DNA of 64,000 bases from Prochilodus magdalenae (taxonomy: Eukaryota > Chordata > Actinopteri > Characiformes > Prochilodontidae): contig JAMWET010001256.1 in the NCBI GenBank assembly GCA_024036415.1, positions 1-64,000 of the forward strand. The letters are read 5' to 3'. The notes under the pieces are model-generated. The model did not search any database, was not told the DNA's origin, and worked only from the letters and a program-made list of their open reading frames with translations. Positions 24,874 to 35,040 of this stretch are shown one piece after another. The position numbers were made by a program, and so were the translations under genes. Within the stretch, counting starts at the first letter, position 1; each line of letters starts with the position of its first letter.

Positions 24874-26553
24874 ATGACGGCGGCAAACGGATCCTCAGTC
24901 AGCGCTCGGGCGGTCCTTCAGCAGTGTCTGCACGCCAGACTGCAGGTCAGACCTCCTGAAGAGGACTGTGAGGCCCAGTGGGTCGAGGTATACTTCATAC
25001 TTGTCTTTTCAAGTCTGAATATGGGGCACCTTTTCAGAAGTAAAAATAAAGTCAAATAAAACTGAACTAAAGTAAAAAAAAAAAAAAAAAAAAAGTACAG
25101 ATAGAAGCTATAAAACTGTTTAATGTGTAATTTTACTTATTATTAAAAACATTGGACTAATAAAATGGGAAATCAGAAATATGAAATGTTCAAAGGGGCA
25201 ATATGTAAGTTTAAACTTTATAATTTTAACTGAAATAATCAGCAGAATGGTAAGAAAGAACTGTTTTGATGATGTGTCAAAGACTTCTATGTATCGTGCT
25301 GTAGAGATATCTATAGGAGTTAGCATGCTAACCAGTTAGTCCCGACCCATCCTGTCGTGCAATACAGTTAGTCATTGTACTGTCTGTTTGGATCAGTCTC
25401 GCATGAAAGGATGAAGAAGTAGTACTGACTGTTTCCTAGCCTCTTGTTGAATGTTCTGCTCTCAGATCTTTTAAGGACATGTAGACAATGAAAGGAAGAG
25501 TAAATGTATGGTGGTGAATATGCTGCTGGATTTATGAGATAATTTTATATTAATTTTAAAATCCATTAATGGTAGAGAGTTACATGTGGGGCACTGTAAG
25601 TTAAAAAAGTGATTAAAAAAAGCTCTTTCAGTATTATCAGCATGCTTGTTGTGGTTATTCTGGATGGCAAATGAAATGCCAAAGCTTGATTGTTCGGCGG
25701 GCAAATTGAGCCACCTTTCTCCTGCATCTGCATTTGTAATCCACATCACATGCATAGCCACAGCATCCCATACATGGATGTGTCTAGACACACGAATACG
25801 ATCTTTGCAAATAACAATTTGTGCAGATGTCTCAAAAGATGTGATTTGAGAAACAAATCTGACTTACCTGCAGTCTGAGAACAGCCTTAAGCTTTGTTCA
25901 GACTACCAGCCCAGATCTTATGTTTGGATTATATGCACGTGGATTTATTGATTGTCACACTAAATCTGATCAGATCCAAAACGGATGCCTATAGCAGAGT
26001 GGACAGTCATCTCAAAAGATCTGATTTAAAAAACAAATCTAATTTGTGTTTTGATGCTCGTTTGTCCCCACAGATTAACCGAGGAATGGTTATCTACATC
26101 TGCTTCTACAAAGGTGCAACTGAAGAAATCATCCCTAAAATGGGTATGACTCTTGTGAAGGAGAATGGTTTGTGTTTAAACACTGCATACAGACTAACTG
26201 TTTTAATTTCCTCTTGCTTCCTTTTAGTGAACACCCTTCTAAACATGAAGCTCAGTGAGACAGATTCTGGAAAATACACTTCAGTCCTTGAGCTACCTGG
26301 CAGTATCCTCATCGTGCCTCAAGCCACACTGGGAGGAAAACCAAAGGGTAGAGGCATGCAGTACCATGGCAACATTGGCAAAGAGGATGGGCAGAAGCTC
26401 TATGCCAGCTTCGTCTCCCACTGTGAGAAGGAACTAAATTCGGCTGTCAAGTGTAATGAAGCTGGGACAGAAGTGAAACATGGAACATACGGTAACAGAC
26501 AAGTCCTGAAGCTGGATACAAATGGACCCTATACTCATTTAATGGAGTTTTAA
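24874..26553 (+). CDS. dtd2: DTD2 / animal tRNA deacylase
   Basis: Small cytosolic proofreading deacylase of the DTD-like fold. From the literature I recall, the animal form (ATD) removes L-Ala mischarged on tRNA-Thr. Three coding exons: 24874-24987, 26074-26143, 26228-26553, total 510 nt, 169 aa, against about 168 in human. Both signature motifs I recall for ATD are intact: PQATL at residues 92-96 and TNGPYTH at 159-165. The first exon (residues 1-38) carries the conserved [13 protein letters not shown] helix. ATG 24874 is the first in frame and matches the family start. A longer frame through 25894-26553 is exon 3 plus exon 2 read through introns. Intron 1 holds dispersed repeats. An AATAAA lies at 26644. 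Confidence 0.97.
25074..25094. repeat. Poly-A run in dtd2 intron 1
   Basis: About 20 consecutive A residues after an AAATAAAACTGAACTAAAGT segment. It could be the tail of a retroposed fragment, but no head could be identified. Confidence 0.6.
25290..25360. repeat. Dispersed repeat containing TTAGCATGCTAACCAG
   Basis: The GATATCTAT...GTTAGCATGCTAACCAGTTAGTC segment in dtd2 intron 1 recurs at about 37360-37395, just downstream of the second DTD2 domain (GTTAGCATGCTAACCAGCTAGTC). Both lie on the plus strand. Confidence 0.6.
25815..26048. repeat. Locally duplicated MITE-like segment in dtd2 intron 1
   Basis: Two similar about 40-bp blocks, CTCAAAAGATGTGATTTGAG near 25830 and CTCAAAAGATCTGATTTAAA near 26012, lie about 180 bp apart in the same orientation with a TTCAGACTACCAGCCCAGAT motif between them. 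This looks like nested or duplicated short interspersed elements. Family unknown. Confidence 0.45.
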
Positions 26554-26643
26554 GAACTTAATGTTTGGACTTGAATTTGATGGACAGGTGGTGAGGGGAC
26601 ATTTACCTCATTAGGACACTTATACTGAATGAGCTTGAAAGAA

Positions 26644-26649
26644 AATAAA
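26644..26649 (+). terminator. dtd2 polyadenylation signal
   Basis: AATAAA located 91 bases after the dtd2 stop codon. A second AATAAATAAA cluster lies near 26814. Confidence 0.7.
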
Positions 26650-28037
26650 TCTTTCCTATATTTGGTTAATTTCTATGTCGTTTCATGTGGCTTGACATTT
26701 TATGCTTCTTGAACATATGATGCTGTATAAGTGATTACAAAATGTATGTCAGAGAACACTGTTCACTTGTAGAAATGGCAACAAAGATACAAGAACTAGT
26801 AAATCACATGGAAAATAAATAAACATTTGAAAAGAAAAGAGCATGGAGACTGTTATAACTTTCCATTCAGAAACTTTTTATTGAAAACGTATTATGTAAT
26901 TTTACCCACATGGGCATGGAAATGTATGTTTATATCTATATATGCAGCTTTGATGGATGGAATTACTAGGAAAAACAACATTGACCACCCAGTGGCAATT
27001 CTGGAGTCTTTTGGGGCCATCCAACCAGCGTTTATCTCCATAATGTTATAAATAATTGCACTCCAAAACCACCTCATTTTGTATTTTGACCTTGATGTCC
27101 TGGTCATCAGTTAAAACAGCACTAGATAGGTAATTAAGGTAGATGCCCTTTTAATAAAGAGGACACTAGAGAGTTGATTATTATGATTATTTATCATGGT
27201 AAGCTGCTATTTTATGTATATATTGTCGCAGTAATCTTCAGTGTATCTTCATGATTATAACAGGGAGCGTGTCAATTTAAACGTATAGTAATAAAGCTAA
27301 TCTTCAAACTGTTCTGTGGAGAGGTTCGCGTTAATTTCGCTAGCTCGGGGAACTTTTATTTTGACAAACATCAGGAGGAAGTGACGTAGGGGCTCTGTAA
27401 AATTCCGTCGTCGATTTTTCTTGCTGCATACTTTCTCAAACAATCTACATACTTTACTCTTCAACACTTTATTCAAACGCTAAAAAAATAAGTACGACAG
27501 TTAGTTAAGGTTATTATTTTAGATCGTTATTTAGAAAATTGATGGAGTCGGTAAACACGCAGGATTATAGAGGAATTTCTGGAGAACGTGATGTACTGCA
27601 AAAAATCGTTCCCCTTTAGAAATGTGTCCTGCTGATGTATGTTAACGTTGGATCCGCTGCGCCTGCACTTCCACAAAATCAAATGATATTAACGCTAATA
27701 TTTTAAGTCGACACTCGCGTTGAAGAATCTGAGGAGGTACGTTGTTAAAACAGAAGTTAATTTAAGTTGGGAGTTGTGTTTTGAGCTGGTTGTATAGGAG
27801 TGGTAGGTGTTTGTCCGTTACTAACTTTCAGCAACCTGTAGGTGGGTAGGTGACTGAAACCTGTGTCACAGGTTGGTATGGGTTAAATCGTCTTTGCCTT
27901 AAAATGCACTTTAATTATGAATCTTGTCTGATTCAGAACAATAATGATGTTAGACCACTTTACAACTTCACTGTTCATCACCTCCTAATACACAAAAAGC
28001 AGATTTTAAATTAACACTAACTTCTTATAGGTAAAGG
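26650..28037 (+). promoter_or_regulatory. Intergenic with probable promoter and 5' UTR of the chimeric gene
   Basis: CpG-containing sequence around 27300-27740 includes a CRE/ATF-like TGACGTAG (27382-27389), the same octamer as in the nubpl/dtd2 promoter. A good splice donor (GAG followed by GTACGT) near 27737 could end a non-coding first exon, spliced to the acceptor at 28029-28030 just before the start codon at 28038. No coding exon was found here. Confidence 0.5.
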
Positions 28038-28809
28038 ATGAGCTTCAGCAAGTTTGATGAAGTTGAGAAGTACCTTCGATTCGGCACATATACACAACAC
28101 GACAAAGCTTCTAAAGGCGTATTAAGAAGGTCCAGTAAGAAGTTTCGTTGGGCAGGTGAGTGGCCAAATTTCAAATGAGTAAATTGCTCCTCAACTCAAC
28201 CACAGTAAATAATTTTTCCCTTAGGTGGTGTTTTGTGGTACATTGATGGCAAACGTCAACGTAAGGTGCTCCGCAGCGAAGAGGAGGTGAGAGCAGTCCT
28301 GGTGGAACAGCATAACAACCGAAATCATGCAGGCCGCAAGAGGTGCCTGAAAGCCGTGTCTGATCTTTACTACTGGCGCTCCATATCTAAAGACATCACT
28401 GAGTGGATAGACAATTGCGAGGGTTGTTCTCATCCATCCAATCCAGTCATACGTTTACAGTGCATTGTCCCTGGCTGTGAGAGCTCTGGACTGGTTGAGG
28501 ATGAAGATGAGGTCACTTTTCACCGGTACGGATGACCCCAGGTTTACCTGTGTTTGTGGCTAATTTTGAACTCCTATTTAGAATGAATGCTGGACTTCAG
28601 TTTAATTTATCAACAGGTTCCCTTTTGGCGAGCCAGGCAGACTCAACTGTTGGATCAGCTTCGCTCAGAGGGACCGCTGGTCCATCCACAGCAGATCGGC
28701 TATATGTTCCAAACACTTTACAGAGGACAGCTTTGAACAAAGTGGAGACAGAGTTTGCCTTAAATCTGACGCTGTGCCAACGCTTCAGACATCTGCATGT
28801 TCAGAGGAA
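28038..28809 (+). other. Module 1: KxD-helix, HHCC and THAP finger (3 exons)
   Basis: Exon 1 encodes a SKFDEVEKYL segment and a basic RRSSKKFRW stretch like the region before integrase zinc domains. Exon 2 carries H69, H74, C104, C107 and the first THAP ligands C119 and C124. Exon 3 completes THAP: P142, W152, C170, H173 (CSKHF) and the terminal AVPTL. All THAP hallmarks are present, including 45 residues between the two ligand pairs. The exon 3 donor GTCAGT is non-optimal but gives phase 0, matching the start of module 2. Confidence 0.82.
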
Positions 28810-31800
28810 GTCAGTGGAAATTAATACCTGTCATTTTGTCATTTGCTGAGTTTCATATATGCTGGTATATTACGCACACTACGCACAAGTCTCAGGCTCC
28901 CACAAAACACACTGTACAAAACACACACTGTAAGTCATTTATGCAACTACAAATCAGTCAGTAAACAGAATATTTTATGAAATTGCATCAGAAGATTTAT
29001 TAAATAAGGGATTGGCTGAGGGAGGCCCTGCATGGTAACTGTTAATATTTCCTAAATAGGAAGGGACCACCACAGGACAACCACTCAGTAGTGACAGCAA
29101 AATAACACAAGTGTAGCCTTTTCATGGTTTCATGATGTTTGATGATTCATTTCAGTTAATAATTTACTTGTTAAAAACAATTTTATGTTAACTGAATACA
29201 GCTATAAACCTAAAATAAGACAAACTGGGCGATTGTGATTATGAAAAAATTATGACTGGCCTAGTGTATCAGTCTGTGGTCCTATAGCGGTCCTGTTTCA
29301 TTGTTGGACAGAGTAGAAGGTGGCTGATGCGGTTTGCACCACCAGATGGGCTACAATGAGTAACTGTATGGTATGTGTACATTATGAATGTAGCTATAGG
29401 GGCGATGTAACTGATAAATTGGCAGCATTGTGAAGATAAGTAATCCCATATTATCTTGGGAGAATGTTCAGTAGTATCACCTCTAAAATTGTGCTTGTGC
29501 CATTTTTAACAGTTTGTTATTGAAACAGGTCAGTGATGAATGCTGGGTTGGTGTTTCTGTGGAATCTATGGAGGATGAGCACCCATCAGTAGATGAGGAT
29601 TTGGTCCACATGGAGCATCCATATTCCAAAGGTCATACTGTGCAGACCAGCCCCCTACTGATCTCCACATCAGAGCCTTATTTCAGAAAATATGATGCCT
29701 TGGAGAAATTCCTGCGTACGGGTGTATACAGCAGTATGCCCTACTGCAGGAGAGACGCTGTAAAGAGATGTGCCAAACGTTTCTGCCTGCAAGGTAAGCT
29801 CATTGTTTTTATTCCTTAAGATGAGCTCGTTGCAAGCTCAAAGTCACCTTTGCCTGACAGTAGGAAAGAAAGTAATCAGTCCCCGGTTGTATTATACTGG
29901 TATAATTGCAGGGGATCGTGCAATGATGTTAGACCCACTAGCAATTTCTGCACAATTTGTGTAAACAATTATGCCATTCTAGAGCAACACACCGTTTCAA
30001 AATTGTTTACTGTGGTGGTGATAGGAACCAGACATCTGAAATGTTTCATGACTCTAACAGCTACTGTACATAAAGATATTAAATGAAATGTTTATAAATG
30101 TGCTGCCTGATGTTTGAGGCCTGTCCATCACCACCATTGTAATCTACTTTCTCTGTGACAACGAAGATCACTTGAACTAAATCTTTATGGGGTGTTTTAA
30201 GCCAAATTAATGTAGTATTTTACCAACTTTAGAAGTTTTAGAAGACGTGTTGATTGGATGTTTAGGATAGTAAATGGCTGTATTTTTAAAATATTTTATT
30301 TTTATGTGTTTAAAACAAAAAGAGTCTCTACAATGTGTTATACGTTTCAAGTATTGTATTATGCAGATTTTGTATGCGGCATTAAGTGCAATACAATGCA
30401 TGGTTTTGACAAAAAAGAGATGTAGTGTTTGTGCAAGTTAGTATTTAGAATATCCTAATAAATAAAACAAGGAAGCAAAAATTAAAAACCACAGTTACTT
30501 GAAAATGATAATTATTTATTTTAATTATTTGATTTGTCAAATAATTATTTGTTATTGTCTTTTATTCTTAGATGGAGTCTTGCATTACCGCCACGGCTCC
30601 AGGCTTCGCCGAGTCCTTCGAAGCAGAGAGGAAGTCATTAGTGTGCTAAAGGAGCACCATGACAAAAGAGGACACTTTGGACTGAAAAGATGTTTGAACT
30701 CAATCTCTGAGCTTTATTACTGGGGCACTATTACCAGAGACATCGAGGAGTGGATTGGCAATTGCCGATTCTGCATGGAGAAGGACGACGCAACACAGAA
30801 GTACCGCTGTGCTGTTTACAGCTGCAATAACTATAACGGGCCTTTGGAGAGGATGCTGGGCCTGACCTTTCATCGGTGAGAATAAAGTGGCTTTAGAGTG
30901 AACTGAAATATCAGAAATATTAGTGTTTCATGTGACAAACATGACTTTTAAATATCTGCAGCATTGACCTTTTTTAGGTATCTCCATTGTTTGAACACAT
31001 CAGCTTTAATGATCACTGAACCAGTAGAAATGGTTCATACTAACTTACCACTTATTTGCTGTAATTTATCTGATTTAGCGTTTAGCATTTAGCATACTGA
31101 TTTAAGTAACAACATTTCATTTCAGTGATAATTCAGTAAAAAAAACTTGTTGCTCTATAATTACAAGGTTAACATAGATCCAGGTATTGGAGCTTGGCAT
31201 TGTTAATATTATTTGTCCCATACACTGATGCACAGTAATCAGAACTCAGAAGATATTTTATGGTGTTACACTTTGATAGAAGGTTACAGAAAAACAGGAA
31301 TCTGTCTTTTAATGGTATGATATACTAACATTTAACATTACCAGGGACATGGACTAATGACTCCCAAAGTGGGGATGCTTGGCATAAGCTGATTTGCATA
31401 AAGCTGAGCCATCCACTAACATATTGTCATTAATAATATATTTATAATTTATGAAAATGTTGTGTTCTCTTAAAGGGCCTGTATTTATAAAATGTTTCCT
31501 TTACCCTGAGAACCACTTGTAGTGAGTGGAAGGGTCCATGTACCAAATACAGTCATAATTTGCAATATTTGCATGTGTTTACATACTATATCAAATGTTC
31601 TTTCATTAAACGAAATGATAGTGGCCCTTTAATGCTGGTTGTACCAGTATGCCTGTAACTAACACTAGAATTCATTTTGTTTTGATAGTTTTCCTTTTGA
31701 TGAGCCGGAACGCCTTAATCAGTGGATCAGAAACTTGCGCAGAGTGAACTGGCAGCCGCGGCCCAGATCTGTTGTTTGTTCCACTCACTTTACAGAAGAC

Positions 31801-33429
31801 TGTTTTGACCACTCAGGAGGGTCTGTTTGCCTCAAGTCTCACGCAGCACCCACTCTACTACTCTGCACCACACAGGTAGTTCACTGGTAGTATTTACTGT
31901 GCATCGCCTTTTTATTGTTGTTTTGAATTTGGAATGGAGTCAAGTACCATACTAGTATCATACCAGTCAATGTAGACTACATAGTCTCTCTTTCTTCACA
32001 GGAAGCTGAAGGTGAAGATTCCACTTATGGATTGGATGACAAAAGTGTTTCTTGTGAGGTGCAGGATGATTTGAGTACGCAGCATGCGTTTTTCTCCAAA
32101 TATGATGCTATAGAGAAATATCTGAATGGAAAAGGCTATCCAACAGGATTGACCTCTGTGGAAAAGAACACTTTCAGGAGACTCTGCTCCAGATTTGCTA
32201 TCCATGGTGAGTCATTTAGCCTCCTGTTCTCTGACCTCGCAGCTGGCAGTATTCAGCAGCATATGAATTGACTGAAATGACACTGACTACTGACTTTGGG
32301 GTAATATTCTTAATGTGTAGATGGTTTTCTAGACATTAAACTTAACCATGGACTGGGCAATGCCATAGTCAACTGAAAATGAATTTGTTACTCTAGGCTT
32401 ATGTTACTCTAATGCTTTTACTGAGGGAAGGAGGTTGTTCAAATCTTGTGATACATGACCCTATCCATCCTCCCTTCAATACGGTGCAGTCATCTTGTCC
32501 CCTTTGCAGAAAAGCACCCCCAAAGTATGATGTTTCCACTACAATGTGATTTTTTTTGGATTTTTTTTTACCTACGATAAAAAATTACAGACCTCAGATG
32601 GGCATAACTAAGCTTCTTATTACTGCCACTGTTAAAAAAAAAAACAAGAGTTGGTAACTTTCCCCATAATGAGCCGTTTCTTATTTGCCTAGATTTGTTT
32701 ATATCTCAGTTTTATATGCAGGGTTTGAAAATTCTTGAAATTCCCCTTTAAGAGAACTAAAAGCTATGTTCCATTTAGGTGCTATGGATTCACTGTGGAC
32801 TAAATTCGTCTGTTGGGTTAATTTCAGATGGCTTCCTCTTTTACACTTCGGGGAGAGGCATTCAGGAGCATGGGAGGCGCAGAGTCCTCAGGAGCAAAGA
32901 GGAGGTGCAGTCCACGCTTACCGTGTATCATGATGACATGAACCACCTTGCATTTGAGAAGTGCTTGAAGCTCATCTCCAGACATTTCTTCTGGGGCTCT
33001 TTGAAGGCAGACATAGCAATGTGGATTCAACGCTGCCTCCAGTGTTCAAGCTCTGAAGAACCTGGCATAGAGCCTTGTGCTAGTCCAGGAAGCCCTGAGG
33101 TCACTGAACTTTTGGAGCCCTTGGAGGTTCAATACAGGTTGGCGTTGATTTAAAAGAAAATGTTTCGTCCCTTTGCATTAAGTTTTGTCGATCATTCCAG
33201 AAACATTTACTTAGCATTTACTTTACAGTTTCGCAGTGAAATGAATGGTTAATGTAGCAATCAAGTAATAAAAGCTTATATGTGTTTACCCTGCTGTTCT
33301 ATAAAATCTGGCAAAATTATGGAAAACTTCAGGCTTTGGCTGCTACTAAAGTTTTTAGCTGTGCAACATTATTTTACCTTTGTATTTATTTTGTATAAAC
33401 TTACGTATTACAAATACAACAATACTAAT

Positions 33430-33462
<33 letters not shown>

Positions 33463-35001
33463 TTAAATGACTAATTCTACAGAATTTTAGACTGTACATA
33501 TTGGTTTAGCTCAGTTCTCAACTTTTGGTTGGTCCCAGAATCATAAACTGGGAGAAATAATTAAAAAATTACCATGTGAAATGTATTAGGTCCAACACAT
33601 GGATCGTTCGTCATCCTTGAATGGTCAAAAACTATTTAACTTTAAAATTGGTAAAAAAAAAAAAAATGTTAAGTTTCTGGGGAACTTTTCTGTGATGCAC
33701 GTTCTGCTCATGGGGCCCTTAATGTTCTTGTTCACATTTGATGCTGTTTCAGTTGTGTGGCCATACTCATATTCCATATGTGTTATTTGTTACTGAACTA
33801 GATTAACTTTATCTGCTTTAGTTTGGCATTGGCCGGCCAGGGGAACGGGACAATGGCAACCGAACATGACCTGAATCTCTCCGTCTCAGAGGTGGCTGTG
33901 GAGCAGTGTCTGATCAGCTCTATGCCCAAGAGTCTCCATCCATGTCATCCTGATAGGAACACGACTGATGGAACAGTTATCATAAGAACGGACTTGGTAA
34001 CAAGGTATACAACTGTGTCTTATTAAGAACTTGTTTGATACATTGTTATACATGATTTAATATTAGTCATACAAATCCTTATGCCAGTGTGATGATGTTT
34101 ATGAAGTCAGTTGTTTGTAATACAGTACATGTTATTAATAATATATAAAAATAAAGCTAAAGGTTTGTGTGTGTTAAGCTACTAAAAACTATGAGAATAC
34201 TTTCTTACATGATCGTTTCCAAAGTTTTCTATATCCCTAAACATCTCTTTTTGCTACTGTACCTTTAGACTCATATATGTAAAACACATCAGGTACACAC
34301 AACGACGGCGCCCTGTTCGACTGCGGCTGCTATGGTTCCTGAGTATCGGAGATTTCATGGCTTATAACTCAAATTCACACAGATTCACAGCGAAACCACA
34401 GCGCATACATTTTAAATCAGTATACGACCCTCGGGAGATACTGGATTTAAGAGGATTGAATAATTTGGAATACATACATATGTTTACATATGCACTACAC
34501 TTTGCACTACATTGTACTTTGCACTTTCTCCCCAATCTACTCTGAGCCAGTGCGACGTGATTTCATTCTAATCTGCACTGTACGGTGTAAATTTGAATGA
34601 CAAAGTCAGTCAGAGTCTAAGGTCTAAGTATGTTGATCTCTTGTTGTAACTGTGTTGTGGAGCATGTATAATGCAGTGTGTACTGATACCATACTTATAA
34701 CTTCAGCCTCAATGGGTGGAGATAAACTGCTGTAGGTTTACTTTTTTTTTTTTATTTTGCCCCCCCCCCCTTTATCGGAGGACTTTTATGCCTTTGTTAT
34801 TTATTACATTGTTCCCATTGTGTCCAATGAGGAGAGGGTAGTACATATAGCATACAGATAAGGTTAGATAACACAAAAGAAAGATGAGACCTAGATAAAC
34901 AGCATTGATATCAAAACAAGAGAAAGACTAACAAATCAAGAAAAGGAAAGAAAAGGGGACAAATGCATAATATATATATATATATATATATAACAGCAAT
35001 G

Positions 35002-35040
<39 letters not shown>

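Noticed and set aside
25894..26553. 219-aa frame taken as a single-exon gene
   Set aside because: It is dtd2 exons 2 and 3 read through intron sequence; splice sites and the exon 1 match fit the three-exon model.
34357..34545. 62-aa frame between zinc-module and DTD2 exons as an extra exon
   Set aside because: No phase-compatible acceptor and donor pair and no resemblance to the other modules; the direct join of exon 9 to exon 10 is in phase without it.
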